Assembly (NCBI GenBank): GCA_934277985.1
Contig: CAKQWF010000002.1
Location: 186,001 to 250,000, forward strand
DNA: 64,000 bases
Source: an uncultured Oxalobacter sp.
GTDB taxonomy: Bacteria > Pseudomonadota > Gammaproteobacteria > Burkholderiales > Burkholderiaceae_D
Direction: 5' to 3'
The position numbers were made by a program, and so were the translations under genes. Numbering within the stretch: position 1 is the stretch's first letter; the number at the start of each line of letters is the position of its first letter. The notes beneath the pieces are model-generated. The model ran no database searches. It saw only the letters and a program-made list of their open reading frames with translations, and was not told the origin of the DNA. Shown piece after piece: positions 22,537-32,094 of the stretch.

Positions 22537-22639
22537 TGCCGGTATCTCCGGCAATCGGCCGGTATCGTGAGCAGGATATGCTGTCCGCAAACAGGACGGC
22601 ATGTCTTGCGGCAGGCTGGCAATCCTCTGAAAGGAACGC

Positions 22640-23083
22640 ATGACAGGCTGGACTGTTTGGCTGATCGCCGCCGGTATACTGATTGCGGCGGAAATTTTTA
22701 CCGGAACGTTTTATCTGCTGATGATCGCCATCGGTTGTGGTGCCGGTGCGCTGGCGGCCATGACAGATCTGTCGTTTTATATGCAATGTGTTGTGGCAGG
22801 TGCGACCGGCGGTATCGTAACCGTCATTTTGCGTCACAGCAAAGTATTCAGAAAACACAGGCCGGAAGCGCAACGCAATCCGTCGGTTCATCTCGATATC
22901 GGCCAGTCCATCGATATCGCACAGTGGGACAAAGCTTCCGATGGCGTTTGCCGTTCGCGCGTCCAGTATCGCGGTGCGTTCTGGGATGTGGAACTTTTGC
23001 CATCCGGTACTCCAACAGCCGGCGTTTTCATCATTCGCGAAATTCGTGGCGCGACCCTGCTGGTCGAAAATCGGCCGGCATAA
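22640..23083 (+). CDS. NfeD-like membrane protein (YbbK type)
   Basis: A short NfeD protein of 147 residues. Two or three hydrophobic segments in the first 75 residues (starting WTVWLIAAGILIAAEIF) precede a small C-terminal OB-fold domain (about 85-145). These proteins pair with SPFH/stomatin proteins in membrane quality control. That matches the gene 43 bp downstream. Exact biochemical role unknown. Confidence 0.85.
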   Translation: MTGWTVWLIAAGILIAAEIFTGTFYLLMIAIGCGAGALAAMTDLSFYMQCVVAGATGGIVTVILRHSKVFRKHRPEAQRNPSVHLDIGQSIDIAQWDKASDGVCRSRVQYRGAFWDVELLPSGTPTAGVFIIREIRGATLLVENRPA

Positions 23084-23126
23084 GCGGTGCGGATATTCTC
23101 AACGGTTTCAAGGAAAGGGAAAGAAT

Positions 23127-24053
23127 TTGGATTCGATGTTTCTTGTGGCGGTTTTTCTGCTGGTGATCGTGGTATTCGTGATCAAGTCAGTCAATGTCGT
23201 GCCGCAACAGCATGCATGGGTAGTCGAAAGGCTGGGTAAATACCACAGTACGCTGGGGCCCGGGCTCAATCTGGTCGTTCCGTTCATTGATCGCGTAGCC
23301 TACAAGCACAGCCTGAAAGAAATTCCGCTGGACGTGCCTTCACAAATCTGCATCACAAAGGACAATACCCAGCTTCAGGTCGATGGCATTTTGTATTTCC
23401 AGATCACGGATGCCATGCGTGCTTCCTACGGATCGTCCAACTATATCGCCGCCATTACCCAGCTGGCGCAAACGACGCTGCGTTCCGTGATCGGACGCAT
23501 GGAGCTGGACAAGACTTTCGAGGAACGTGAATACATCAATACTTGTGTCGTCAGTGCAGTGGATGAATCCGCCCAGAACTGGGGCGTCAAGGTCTTGCGC
23601 TATGAAATCAAGGATCTGACACCACCTGCCGAGATATTGCAGGCCATGCAGGCACAGATCACCGCCGAACGCGAAAAACGTGCACTGATCGCCGCGTCGG
23701 AAGGCCGCAAGCAGGAACAGATCAATCTGGCCGATGGTCAGCGTGAAGCGGAAATCGCCCGTTCCGAGGGTGAAAAGCAGGCGGCGATCAACCGTGCCGA
23801 AGGGGAAGCGGCAGCCATCATCGCAATCGCCGAAGCCAATGCCGAAGCTTTGCGCAAGGTCGGACAGGCCATCGCTGCCGAGGGTGGCAGCGATGCAGTC
23901 AGCATGAAAGTGGCGGAACAGTATGTCGCCGCGTTCGAGAAGCTGGCAAAAACCGGCAATTCTATCATCGTGCCGACCAATTTGAGCGATATGAGCGGGC
24001 TTATCGCCAGTGCGCTCAAGATCGTGGAAACCGGCAAGAAAAAGGTCGGCTAG
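23127..24053 (+). CDS. qmcA: SPFH/stomatin-family membrane protein (QmcA-like)
   Basis: A single N-terminal membrane anchor (MFLVAVFLLVIVVFVI) is followed by an SPFH domain (VVPQQHAWVVERLGKYHSTL onward, to about residue 190). An Ala/Glu-rich coiled coil follows (AEGEAAAIIAIAEANAEAL). I chose the TTG at 23127, which has AAGGGA at good spacing, giving 308 residues; the ATG at 23136 is the alternative and loses only three residues. It forms an operon with the NfeD gene. Such proteins scaffold membrane microdomains and modulate FtsH-type proteases. Confidence 0.92.
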   Translation: MDSMFLVAVFLLVIVVFVIKSVNVVPQQHAWVVERLGKYHSTLGPGLNLVVPFIDRVAYKHSLKEIPLDVPSQICITKDNTQLQVDGILYFQITDAMRASYGSSNYIAAITQLAQTTLRSVIGRMELDKTFEEREYINTCVVSAVDESAQNWGVKVLRYEIKDLTPPAEILQAMQAQITAEREKRALIAASEGRKQEQINLADGQREAEIARSEGEKQAAINRAEGEAAAIIAIAEANAEALRKVGQAIAAEGGSDAVSMKVAEQYVAAFEKLAKTGNSIIVPTNLSDMSGLIASALKIVETGKKKVG

Positions 24054-24069
24054 CGTACGGGAAACCGAC

Positions 24070-24100
24070 AAAAAAAGCATGGCGAATGCCATGCTTTTTT
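24070..24100. terminator. Bidirectional terminator
   Basis: An AAAAAAGCATGGC / GCCATGCTTTTTT stem with a GAAT loop lies between the convergent qmcA-type gene and the thiamine-binding-family gene and suits both strands. Confidence 0.9.
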
Positions 24101-24116
24101 CATGCGCAGAAAGCCG

Positions 24117-24431
24117 TTATTTTTTCTTGACGAGATCTCGCCCCAGTTTTTCTTCCACGGACTGTACCTTGCTTTTCAGACGGGATTCGCTGCCGGCACG
24201 GTAATCCACGCGAGTCATGACACTGATACGGTCGCAATCCTTGGCCAGTGCCTTGAAGCAGTCGCCGACGACTTTCATGACATCGTCCCAATCTCCCTCG
24301 ATGGTGGTGCTCATCGCGGAAAACTGGTAGGTCAGACCGCTCTTGTCGATGATGTCCATGCAACGTGCGACATAAGGGCTCAGACTCGTGCCCTTGTCGT
24401 TCGGGAAAATAGCCAGCTCAAGCAATACCAT
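24117..24431 (-). CDS. MTH1187/YqgV family thiamine-binding protein
   Basis: A 104-residue ferredoxin-like-fold protein of the MTH1187 (DUF77) family, which binds thiamine or related pyrimidines in characterised members. Family features seen are LELAIFPNDKGTSLSPYVARCMDII at the N terminus and YQFSAMSTTIEGDWDDVM in the middle. The ribosome site GAGGAG precedes the ATG. It lies 29 bp after the metallo-hydrolase gene and is probably cotranscribed with it. Cellular role not settled. Confidence 0.85.
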   Translation of the reverse strand: MVLLELAIFPNDKGTSLSPYVARCMDIIDKSGLTYQFSAMSTTIEGDWDDVMKVVGDCFKALAKDCDRISVMTRVDYRAGSESRLKSKVQSVEEKLGRDLVKKK

Positions 24432-24460
24432 AAAAAATTTCTCCTCTAGTCAGTTATCAG

Positions 24461-25303
24461 TCAGGCTTCCACCGTAAAACCGGAGCATCCCCATTTGACG
24501 ATATCGCTGCCGATCGCCTCGATCATCCGGGCGACCGGTGTCGCGCCCGTGCAGTGGCAGGGAATCAGGATATCCGGTTTCCAGCGCTTCATATTGTCGA
24601 AGGTATATTGCAGGCGCGTTTCATCGGCATTGACCAGATGCATGCCGCCGATGATGCCGTGAACCTTGTCGATACCGGAAATCTGTTTGATGTATTCCAC
24701 GGTATTGACCAGACCGGCATGGCAGCAGCCCAGAAGGATCAGCAGGCCCTTGTCGGTCTCGAACCACATGGACTGATCGTCCTCGATCAGATCGTCGACA
24801 CCGCGGTGATCATCCAGAAAGAACGGGCCGCCGGTATCCTCGAAACGGGAAGTGCGCGGTACCGGTCCGGTGATGCCGATATGCGGAGTCAGGTAGCGTG
24901 GCGTATTCACTTCATGGATGCGGCTGGGCGAAATGGATGCCAGTGCCTGCCGCGACGCTTCCGGCATACCGATGGAACGTGGCGCCGTACCGATCTTGCA
25001 GCTGTAACGGGTGATATCGAGGTTGTAGCAGCAATAAATCTGCGCCTTGTCGTTTTGTTCGAGGAACTGCGGAATCTGTCCGGTATGGTCGAAATGACCA
25101 TGGCTCAATACCAGCGTATCGGCCTGTTTCAGATCGATACCCAGACGCTGCGCATTGGAAAGCATGCCGCCGATCTGGCCGGTATCGAACAGGATATGGC
25201 GGTCGCCTGCGTCGATCCAGGCTGAAAAACCGTGTTCCTTGGCCAGATTTTCGTCGAACGACTCGGTATCGACCAGTACGGTGATTTTGACTGAAGTGCT
25301 CAC
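24461..25303 (-). CDS. Metallo-beta-lactamase-fold hydrolase (DHPMP-synthase-like)
   Basis: An MBL-fold protein resembling the 7,8-dihydropterin-6-methyl-4-(beta-D-ribofuranosyl)aminobenzene-phosphate synthase group. The zinc signature SHGHFDHTGQIP is near residue 70, with further ligands in LLGCCHAGLVNTV and IPCHCTGA. I place the start at the GTG (25303), because a perfect GGAGG lies 8 nt upstream; the ATG at 25318 overlaps that ribosome site. That gives 280 residues. Substrate unknown. It sits upstream of the thiamine-binding-family gene. Confidence 0.82.
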   Translation of the reverse strand: MSTSVKITVLVDTESFDENLAKEHGFSAWIDAGDRHILFDTGQIGGMLSNAQRLGIDLKQADTLVLSHGHFDHTGQIPQFLEQNDKAQIYCCYNLDITRYSCKIGTAPRSIGMPEASRQALASISPSRIHEVNTPRYLTPHIGITGPVPRTSRFEDTGGPFFLDDHRGVDDLIEDDQSMWFETDKGLLILLGCCHAGLVNTVEYIKQISGIDKVHGIIGGMHLVNADETRLQYTFDNMKRWKPDILIPCHCTGATPVARMIEAIGSDIVKWGCSGFTVEA

Positions 25304-25431
25304 GAATACATCCTCCATCGGTAGGTTGAAACGGAATCAGGACAATGGTAACAGAAGACGGAAAGCCTGACGGCGTTCACGGCACGTTTTTTCGTGTCGT
25401 CAGCCGTATCCGCAATCTGTCATTTGGCCGT

Positions 25432-25776
25432 TCACTTCAGCACGACCGTACAGCGTTCGATTTGTTTGCCGGTATCGTTATCCTTGTCCGCCATGAACAG
25501 GTTGGCATCGTTACCCTTGATCCACCAGACGAGTCCCTCACCTGCATAGCGTGCACCGCTGGCCGAACGGGTGATATCCATCGCGATTTTTTCCTGCCGG
25601 TAAAGCAGCTCGGCCTTGTCGCTGCCGGTATAGGTCACGATGATACGGTTGCCGCTGTCGCACTGGTAGCTTGTTGCATTTTCCGGCAGCGGCAACAGGT
25701 TCTGGTTGAAGTCATTGCTGTCGGGCGTCGTACACGCTGCCAGCGGGAGCAGCAGCAAAAGCAGTAAACGTTTCAT
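25432..25776 (-). CDS. mliC: MliC-family lipoprotein, lysozyme inhibitor
   Basis: A 114-residue lipoprotein. Its signal is MKRLLLLLLLPLAACTT, with the lipobox LAAC and Cys at residue 15. The mature part has the MliC hallmarks: YQCDSGNRIIVTY, the SASGARYAGEGLVWWIKG loop that blocks lysozyme active sites, and a second Cys pairing with the first. Characterised members inhibit host C-type lysozyme at the cell envelope. It lies downstream of murI on the same strand, 48 bp away. Confidence 0.85.
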   Translation of the reverse strand: MKRLLLLLLLPLAACTTPDSNDFNQNLLPLPENATSYQCDSGNRIIVTYTGSDKAELLYRQEKIAMDITRSASGARYAGEGLVWWIKGNDANLFMADKDNDTGKQIERCTVVLK

Positions 25777-25824
25777 GATCGTTCTCCGGTATCGGTGAAA
25801 AATACGGTGTGCATAAAAAAACCG

Positions 25825-26646
25825 TTACAGTGAAATATAGGCGACCGGCATAGTGGTTTGCAATAACCGTGCAATGAGATGGCCGATCGTTTTCGGGTCG
25901 CCCGAAGTATAAGCCTGCATGGTGGATGCACAGTCTGTTTTGCCACGCCTTATGGCATAAATATCGAGCAGATGCGTCAACTGGCGTGCAACCGCATAAC
26001 CGGTATCGATGATCCTGAGATCCGGACAGCCGGATTCGGCTGCGATTTTTTCGATCACATGCCGCACGAACGGATAATGCGTACAACCCAGCACCACCGT
26101 GTCGGCCTTTTGTTCAAGCAGCGGCGTCAGATAGCGGCGCACCAGTGTATGGATCGGTTCGGAATCCAGTTCGGCATGCTCGATCAGATCAGCCATGCCG
26201 GGACATGGTTGCATGATGAAATGCACGCCTGTCCTGTCGTTAAGCGTCTGATGCAGGACATGGAACTTGTTGCTGGAAAGCGTGCGTTCGGTCGCCATCA
26301 CACCGACGATGCCGGTAATGGTTTTTGCAGCGGCCGGTTTCAGGCCGGGTTCCACACCGACGATCGGCAAATCGGGATACTTGTCCCGCAACAGATGAAT
26401 CGCCATTGCGGTCGCGGTATTGCATGCCACCACCAGCGCCTTGATCTTTTGCGACAACAGAAAGTCGGCGATCCTGAATGAACGGTCGATGACAAAAGCC
26501 TCGGACTTGCTGCCATACGGCGCGTGGCCTGAATCGGCGAAATAGATCAAATCTTCATCCGGCAGCTGGGCGCGGATATGTCGCAAAACGGACAACCCGC
26601 CCACACCGGAATCGAAAACGCCTATCGGACCGGAAGCGGAAAGCAT
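25825..26646 (-). CDS. murI: Glutamate racemase
   Basis: Makes D-glutamate for peptidoglycan. The 273-residue protein shows GVFDSGVGGLSVLRHI and both catalytic cysteines, in VACNTATA and LGCTHYPFV. The gene starts 2 bp after the fumarase stop on the same strand, so the two are almost certainly cotranscribed. Confidence 0.96.
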   Translation of the reverse strand: MLSASGPIGVFDSGVGGLSVLRHIRAQLPDEDLIYFADSGHAPYGSKSEAFVIDRSFRIADFLLSQKIKALVVACNTATAMAIHLLRDKYPDLPIVGVEPGLKPAAAKTITGIVGVMATERTLSSNKFHVLHQTLNDRTGVHFIMQPCPGMADLIEHAELDSEPIHTLVRRYLTPLLEQKADTVVLGCTHYPFVRHVIEKIAAESGCPDLRIIDTGYAVARQLTHLLDIYAIRRGKTDCASTMQAYTSGDPKTIGHLIARLLQTTMPVAYISL

Positions 26647-26648
26647 GA

Positions 26649-28187
26649 TCAGGCTTTCGTTGCGGCCGTATCATGATGACAAGCGGCGATCTTGATGGCC
26701 CATTCCGCCGGTCCGGTCGTATGCAGTGATGTACCTTTTGCATCGACAGCGACTGTAACCGGCATATCCTTGACCTCGAATTCGTAAATCGCTTCCATAC
26801 CCAGATCGGCGAATGCCACCACACGCGCTTTCTGAATCGCACGCGCGACCAGATAAGCCGCACCGCCGACGGCGATCATATAGGCCGAGCCATGTTTTCT
26901 GATGGCATCGATAGCCGCCGGACCACGTTCAGCTTTCCCGACCATGGCGATCAGACCGGTCTGGCCAAGCATCATTTCCGTGAACTTGTCCATCCTGGTC
27001 GAAGTCGTCGGACCGGCAGGACCGACCACCTCGTCGCGTACCGGATCGACAGGGCCGACATAGTAGATCACGCGGTTCGTGAAATCGGCCGGCAGTTTTT
27101 CGCCGCGGGCGAGCATATCGGCGATCCGTTTGTGGGCGGCGTCGCGGCCCGTCAGCATCTTTCCGTTCAAAAGCAATGTCTGTCCCGGCTTCCAGGAAGC
27201 GACCTGTTCTTTTGTCAGGGTATCAAGATCAACGCGAACAGATTTTTCGGTATCCGGATGCCAGTTGATTTGCGGCCAGTCGGAAAGCGACGGTGGTTCA
27301 AGATAGACCGGACCGGAGCCGTCCAGAACGAAATGTGCATGGCGCGTCGCAGCACAGTTCGGTACGATGGCAACAGGTTTGGACGCCGCGTGTGTCGGAT
27401 ACATATTGATCTTCACATCCAGTACCGTCGTCATGCCGCCGACACCTTGCGCGCCGATACCCAGTGCATTGATTTTGTCATACAGTTCGATTCTCAGAGC
27501 TTCCAGCGGGTTTTGCGGACCACGTTGTTTCAGTTCGGCCATGTCCAGCGATTCCATCGCCGCTTCTTTTGCCATCAGCACAGCCTTTTCCGCCGTACCG
27601 CCGATGCCGATGCCGATAATACCCGGCGGACACCAGCCGGCCCCCATGTGCCGGACAGTCTCGATAACATGATCGACGATCGAGTCCGACGGATTGAGCA
27701 TTTTCAGGGAAGACTTGTTTTCCGAACCACCACCCTTGGCGCCGACCGTGACCTCGACCGTATTGCCCGGCACGATATCCATCATGATGACGGCCGGCGT
27801 ATCGTCCCGGGTGTTCTTGCGTGCAAATTGCGGGTCGTCCACGACCGACGCGCGCAACTTGTTGTCAGGGAACGTATAGGCACGCCGGACCCCTTCGTTG
27901 ATCGCGTCATGGATACTGCCGGTGAATCCTTCCCACCGCACATCTATACCTACCTTCAGAAAAACATTGACGATACCCGTATCCTGACAGATCGGCCGCT
28001 TGCCCTGTGCGCACATGCGTGAATTGGTCAGAATCTGTTCGATGGCGTCTTTTGCGGCGGGACTTTGTTCGATCTCATAGGCCTGTGCCAGATGCCTTAT
28101 ATAGTCGGCAGGATGATAGTAGCTGATGTATTGAAGTGCGGCTGCGATGGATTCGATCAGATCGTCCTGTTTGATGAGCGTAGTCAT
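26649..28187 (-). CDS. fumA: Class I (iron-sulfur) fumarate hydratase
   Basis: Interconverts fumarate and malate with an oxygen-labile [4Fe-4S] cluster. The 512 residues comprise the fused alpha and beta parts. Cluster cysteines are seen in CQDTGIVNVFLKVG, GWCPPGIIGIGIGG and VPNCAATRHAHF. The C-terminal swivel domain (TGRDAAHKRIADML, VGPAGPTTSTRMDKF) is intact. It is the first gene of a minus-strand run with murI and divergent from acs across 364 bp. Whether it is FumA or FumB type cannot be told. Confidence 0.95.
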   Translation of the reverse strand: MTTLIKQDDLIESIAAALQYISYYHPADYIRHLAQAYEIEQSPAAKDAIEQILTNSRMCAQGKRPICQDTGIVNVFLKVGIDVRWEGFTGSIHDAINEGVRRAYTFPDNKLRASVVDDPQFARKNTRDDTPAVIMMDIVPGNTVEVTVGAKGGGSENKSSLKMLNPSDSIVDHVIETVRHMGAGWCPPGIIGIGIGGTAEKAVLMAKEAAMESLDMAELKQRGPQNPLEALRIELYDKINALGIGAQGVGGMTTVLDVKINMYPTHAASKPVAIVPNCAATRHAHFVLDGSGPVYLEPPSLSDWPQINWHPDTEKSVRVDLDTLTKEQVASWKPGQTLLLNGKMLTGRDAAHKRIADMLARGEKLPADFTNRVIYYVGPVDPVRDEVVGPAGPTTSTRMDKFTEMMLGQTGLIAMVGKAERGPAAIDAIRKHGSAYMIAVGGAAYLVARAIQKARVVAFADLGMEAIYEFEVKDMPVTVAVDAKGTSLHTTGPAEWAIKIAACHHDTAATKA

Positions 28188-28551
28188 AAGTGTGCGTTAT
28201 CCGGTTCAAAGAGGGGGAAAGAAGTTTGGGACATAACAGAATATTTTAAAGGTTTCTGCTTGTACTGCGCATGTGCCGGGATGAAACTGGCAAAAAAACA
28301 TGGACCCCGTTTGACGAAAAAGTCTGCTTGCGCTATCTTTTTCGAATTAGATTAAAATATTATATAACCCATATTATTTTCGATATATAAATGATGTCCG
28401 GACAGCGTACCGATGCATAAAGAAGCGGACAGTACCGTCAGTGACGGCAAAATGATCCGGCCACATTGTAAAAAAACAGTCGCCTTCAAAAGAAGCGGCA
28501 TGAACGTGCCGGCCAAGCATACCGGCGAACCATCCATACAGGAGTGAGCAA
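28188..28551. other. Divergent fumA/acs intergenic region
   Basis: 364 bp without a convincing gene. The segment from about 28340 to 28395 is strongly AT-rich and probably carries back-to-back promoters; a TATAAT-like string toward fumA lies near 28361-28366. I could not fix -35 elements. The acs ribosome site (CAGGAGTGAG) closes the region. Confidence 0.5.
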
Positions 28552-30534
28552 ATGGCAGCGAATCCAGCTGAAAAAAAAGAAACCGTTTTTTATTATCCAC
28601 CAGTCGATTTCGTGAAAAATGCGGCGATTCCGGGAATGGACGCCTATCGCGCACTGTGCCGTGCTGCGGAAGAAAATTATGAAGGCTTTTGGGAAGAACT
28701 GGCACGGGAAAACGTGTTGTGGCACAAACCGTTCACCAAAGTCCTCAACGACACCAATCCACCGTTTTACAAATGGTTCGAGGACGGTGAACTCAACGTA
28801 TCATGGAACTGTCTGGACAAACATCTTGCAAACGGCAATGCGGAAAAGGATGCCATCATTTTCGAAGCAGATGACGGTACCGAGACGAAAGTCACGTATC
28901 GCCAACTGCATGAACGTGTCTGCCGGTTGGCAAACGGTCTGAAATCTCTTGGTGTCGGCAAGGGCGATCGGGTCGTCATTTATATGGCCATGTCGATCGA
29001 GGCTGTCGTCGCCATGCAGGCATGTGCACGGATCGGCGCAATCCATTCCGTCGTATTCGGCGGATTTTCCGCCCCGTCACTGGGCGAACGTATCGTCAAT
29101 GCCGGCGCCGTCGCCGTCATCACGGCCGACATGCAAATTCGCGGTGGCCGCCGTTTGCCGCTCAAGGCTATCGTCGATGAAGCGCTCGCACTGAACGATG
29201 ACCATACGGTCAAAAACATTGTCGTGTACCGTCGCACTGGCGACGACATTCCCTTTACCGAAGGACGCGATTGCTGGATGGATGAACTGATGGTACGGCA
29301 ATCAGCGGAATGTGAACCGGAATGGGTCGATGCAGAACATCCATTGTTCATCCTCTATACATCGGGTTCGACCGGCAATCCAAAAGGCGCGCAACATGCG
29401 TCCGGCGGTTTCTTGCTCTGGGCGATCATGACCATGCGCTGGACATTCGACATCAAACCCTCGGACGTTTTCTGGTGTACCGCCGATATCGGCTGGATTA
29501 CCGGGCATACCTACAATGCCTATGGTCCGTTGGCGACCGGTGCGACCATTTTGCTGTTTGAAGGCGTGCCGACCTATCCGCATGCCGGCAGGTTCTGGGA
29601 AATGATCGACAAACACAAAGTCAGTATTTTCTATACGGCACCGACCGCCATTCGTTCGCTGATAAAAGCCAGCAGTGAAGACAATCGCGTTGCGCCGGAA
29701 CATTACGACCTCTCCAGCCTGCGCCTGCTCGGCTCTGTGGGAGAACCGATCAATCCGGAAGCATGGCTGTGGTTTTACCGGCATATCGGAAAAGAACGTT
29801 GTCCGATCGTGGATACCTTCTGGCAGACGGAAACCGGCGGTCACGTCATCGCTCCGATGCCGGGCGCGACACCGCTCGTTCCGGGGTCCTGCACGCTTCC
29901 GTTGCCGGGACTGTCGGTCAGTGTTGTCGACGAAACCGGGCAGGAACTGCCATGGGGGCAGGGCGGCATTCTCGTCATCAATCGTCCGTGGCCATCCATG
30001 ATACGGACAGTCTGGGGAAATGATGAACGTTACAAGACCCACTACTGGCCGGAAGAACTGGGTGGCAGACTGTATCAGGCAGGCGACGGCGCGATCCGTG
30101 ACCCGCAGACCGGTTATTTCACCATCACAGGGCGTATCGACGACGTTCTCAACGTTTCTGGTCATGCGCTGGGAACCATGGAAGTCGAGTCCGTCCTGTC
30201 GGCGCATCCGATGGTCGCCGAAGCGGCAGTCGTCGGCAAGCCGGACGATTTGACTGGTGAATCCATTTGCGCATTCGTGATTCTGAAGAATGAACTGCCC
30301 AAAGGTGAGGCTGCGAAACACATCGCATCCGACCTGCGGAAATGGGTCTCCAGGGAAATCAGCCCGATCGCGCGCCCCAAGGAAATCCGCTTTGGCGAAA
30401 ACTTGCCGAAGACGCGTTCCGGCAAGATCATGCGCCGTCTCTTGCGTGTCATCGCACGCGGCGAGGAAATCACACAGGACATTTCCACCCTGGAAAACCC
30501 TGCCATCCTCGAACAACTGCGCCAATCGTTGTGA
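28552..30534 (+). CDS. acs: Acetyl-CoA synthetase (AMP-forming)
   Basis: Activates acetate to acetyl-CoA through acetyl-AMP. The 660-residue protein has the N-terminal Acs cap ([10 protein letters not shown]) and the P-loop-like [18 protein letters not shown]. The acetate-pocket motif is [12 protein letters not shown], with its Trp. The C-terminal hinge includes [20 protein letters not shown], and the acetylatable Lys lies in [12 protein letters not shown] (near residue 625). Length and pocket favour acetate over longer acyl groups. A strong ribosome site precedes the ATG. Confidence 0.95.
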   Translation: MAANPAEKKETVFYYPPVDFVKNAAIPGMDAYRALCRAAEENYEGFWEELARENVLWHKPFTKVLNDTNPPFYKWFEDGELNVSWNCLDKHLANGNAEKDAIIFEADDGTETKVTYRQLHERVCRLANGLKSLGVGKGDRVVIYMAMSIEAVVAMQACARIGAIHSVVFGGFSAPSLGERIVNAGAVAVITADMQIRGGRRLPLKAIVDEALALNDDHTVKNIVVYRRTGDDIPFTEGRDCWMDELMVRQSAECEPEWVDAEHPLFILYTSGSTGNPKGAQHASGGFLLWAIMTMRWTFDIKPSDVFWCTADIGWITGHTYNAYGPLATGATILLFEGVPTYPHAGRFWEMIDKHKVSIFYTAPTAIRSLIKASSEDNRVAPEHYDLSSLRLLGSVGEPINPEAWLWFYRHIGKERCPIVDTFWQTETGGHVIAPMPGATPLVPGSCTLPLPGLSVSVVDETGQELPWGQGGILVINRPWPSMIRTVWGNDERYKTHYWPEELGGRLYQAGDGAIRDPQTGYFTITGRIDDVLNVSGHALGTMEVESVLSAHPMVAEAAVVGKPDDLTGESICAFVILKNELPKGEAAKHIASDLRKWVSREISPIARPKEIRFGENLPKTRSGKIMRRLLRVIARGEEITQDISTLENPAILEQLRQSL

Positions 30535-30615
30535 GAATGCAAAAAAATGGCATAAAGATGAGGTTTTTTCTTATCTTTATGCTACAATGCAACGCTTCAC
30601 AAGTAGTCCATTGCA

Positions 30616-30706
30616 GGAGAGATGGATGAGTGGTTTAAGTCGCACGCCTGGAAAGCGTGTATAGGTGAATAGCCTATCGGGGGTTCGAATCCCCCTCTCT
30701 CCGCCA
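30616..30706 (+). tRNA. tRNA-Ser (anticodon GGA)
   Basis: The acceptor stem GGAGAGA pairs with TCTCTCC, followed by discriminator G and an encoded CCA. The anticodon loop reads CTGGAAA (anticodon GGA, reading UCC/UCU). A long variable arm (TATAGGTGAATAGCCTAT) and the T-loop GGTTCGAATCC are present. The 91-nt length with the large variable arm is diagnostic of a class II serine tRNA. Confidence 0.96.
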
Positions 30707-30734
30707 CATTGGTATTGCCAATACAAGCGAAACG

Positions 30735-30768
30735 AACCGCAAAATATAAGTTATATGGCGGTTTTTTT
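30735..30768 (+). terminator. Terminator after tRNA-Ser
   Basis: AACCGC and GCGGTT enclose a second palindrome (ATATAA G TTATAT), giving a tall hairpin followed by seven T. It lies 29 bp after the tRNA CCA. Confidence 0.75.
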
Positions 30769-30975
30769 GTTTTGGAAAATTCTCCTAAGACGGTTTCTGG
30801 GATAGGCTACTATCCTTTCCACTGACCACGTGATGGTTTAGTCAGTGAATGATCGTTTCAAGACAGATACAAAATTTCTGCACAGATCATTATCATCTTT
30901 TTATGCCAATGAAGCTTCCGGTTTCCGCTGTCCAGCGGTGATTTTTCGGAGGCGTCCGGTGGCAGGTGTGGCGAT

Positions 30976-31180
30976 CTACTGGATGATCAGGCGGTATATT
31001 TCGCCGTCATAGCCGTCCGGCGTAATGCCTTGGATGCGGAGAATGACGTCGCAAATGAACCATGCCGTCATTTTGTTGCGGTCGATGAATGGTGAGGGCA
31101 GGATATTTTTCAGTATCGCGGTGGCCCGTTCGATATGGTCGGTATAAAAGCTGCATTGCGGCTTGTAAACAGGCGCTTCG
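30976..31180 (-). pseudogene. Decayed Doc/Fic-family toxin fragment
   Basis: The minus-strand reading frame ending at the TAG (30976) resembles the C-terminal half of Doc (death-on-curing) toxins: APVYKPQCSFY corresponds to the family ALxRPQxxFY. PSPFIDRNKMTAWF corresponds to the catalytic HPFxDGNKRTA loop. Three key positions are changed (His to Ser, Gly to Arg, Arg to Met), so kinase/AMP-transfer activity is not expected. The frame stays open upstream to 31548 but loses all resemblance at the 18-bp palindrome (31177-31217). That suggests truncation there. No antitoxin gene is visible beside it. Confidence 0.6.
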
Positions 31181-31217
31181 ATCTGCTCGGTATGCAGCTC
31201 ATACCGAGCAGATCGAA
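31177..31217. repeat. Perfect 18-bp inverted repeat with 5-nt loop
   Basis: TTCGATCTGCTCGGTATG (31177-31194) and its exact reverse complement (31200-31217) flank CAGCT. No T run follows on either strand, so it is not a standard terminator. It coincides with the point where homology of the Doc remnant stops, which would fit a recombination or element-end scar. Confidence 0.7.
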
Positions 31218-31656
31218 ACCGGTGTGGCATGGATGCCGGCGATGTTGCCGGTTGTCGGATAATCGACCATTTTGCCTGTTCACAGTATAAGGTATTGTGT
31301 GTTGTCATACGGTGGGGCTGCGCTTGCAGTACATGCTGGTGGGTGGCTTTGAGGGGAAATGGTTGTACACGACGATTTGCCGGATGTATACCAGAGATTG
31401 GTGTTGTATGGAGCGGTGGTGTACAAGTGTCTGTATTTTGTTGCGCACTTTCCGGAACAGGTTGTTTTGTATGTGTCATGATCCGGTTATGACGGATGCG
31501 ATGAACTGATGCGGTATATCGTGTGCCGTACATACGCCGCACCGGCAAACGTCTTCCAGAATGGCGGGATTGCCTTTATTTTCATAAAGATAGCCAGCAA
31601 CGGGCGCAAAAAACAATAAGCTGTACAAATAAAGGCATTGTGTGCCTGATAGGGCG
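31218..31656. other. Accessory intergenic stretch, nothing identified
   Basis: About 440 bp with open frames on both strands but no recognisable protein, ribosome site or RNA. The composition (many TGT/ACA-rich stretches) differs from the core genes. I see no assignable feature. Confidence 0.4.
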
Positions 31657-31674
31657 TTTTGTGATGTTACAAAA
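31657..31674 (+). promoter_or_regulatory. Shared XRE operator, copy 1
   Basis: TTTTGTGATGTTACAAAA, an imperfect dyad (TTTTG...CAAAA), lies 54 bp before the start of the plus-strand XRE gene. Copy 2 stands at almost the same distance upstream of the paralogous XRE gene, differing at two positions. A downstream AAGACAACAT (31686-31695) is also shared. Probable autoregulatory binding site. Confidence 0.6.
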
Positions 31675-31728
31675 TGGCTTTGCATAAGACAACATGACTT
31701 TGCATATCTGAAATCGTCATGGTTGCTT

Positions 31729-32094
31729 ATGGAAAAGAACATTGCGGCTCGTATAGGACGCAATATCGCACAGGCCAGGAAAGCCGCTTGCCGGACACAG
31801 GCCGATGTTGCCGAGAAGCTGGGGATCGATACGGGCTCCTTGTCGAGAATGGAGCGTGGCATCATCATGCCCAGTATTCCGACGCTGGACAAAATCGCCG
31901 ATGAACTGGGGGTCGCGTTGTGGCAGTTGATCGGATCGGCTTCGTCCAGTTCGATTGTGATGGCGGAAAACATAATGGCACAGCTGGAAAAACTTGATCA
32001 GGCCGAACGGTTGTTTCTGATGGAAGAAATCGAGCGCTGGGTCGACAAGCTTTCGTCGTGTGCATCTTCCTCGCGTCAGGATGCCGAAGAATAG
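31729..32094 (+). CDS. XRE-family transcriptional regulator
   Basis: A 121-residue protein. The N-terminal Cro/CI-type helix-turn-helix (about residues 5-62) contains RKAACRTQADVAEKLGIDTG as its recognition unit. A C-terminal helical tail follows (MAENIMAQLEKLDQAERLFL) and probably dimerises. I chose the ATG at 31729 because the paralogue at 34026 begins at the equivalent residue. It precedes the PD-(D/E)XK nuclease-like gene by 500 bp. Target inferred to be the TTTTG-N8-CAAAA operator in front of it. Confidence 0.85.
   Translation: MEKNIAARIGRNIAQARKAACRTQADVAEKLGIDTGSLSRMERGIIMPSIPTLDKIADELGVALWQLIGSASSSSIVMAENIMAQLEKLDQAERLFLMEEIERWVDKLSSCASSSRQDAEE

Noticed and set aside
29302..30525. 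Minus-strand open frame (407 codons) opposite acs
   Set aside because: Fully antisense to acs, with no ribosome site or recognisable motif.
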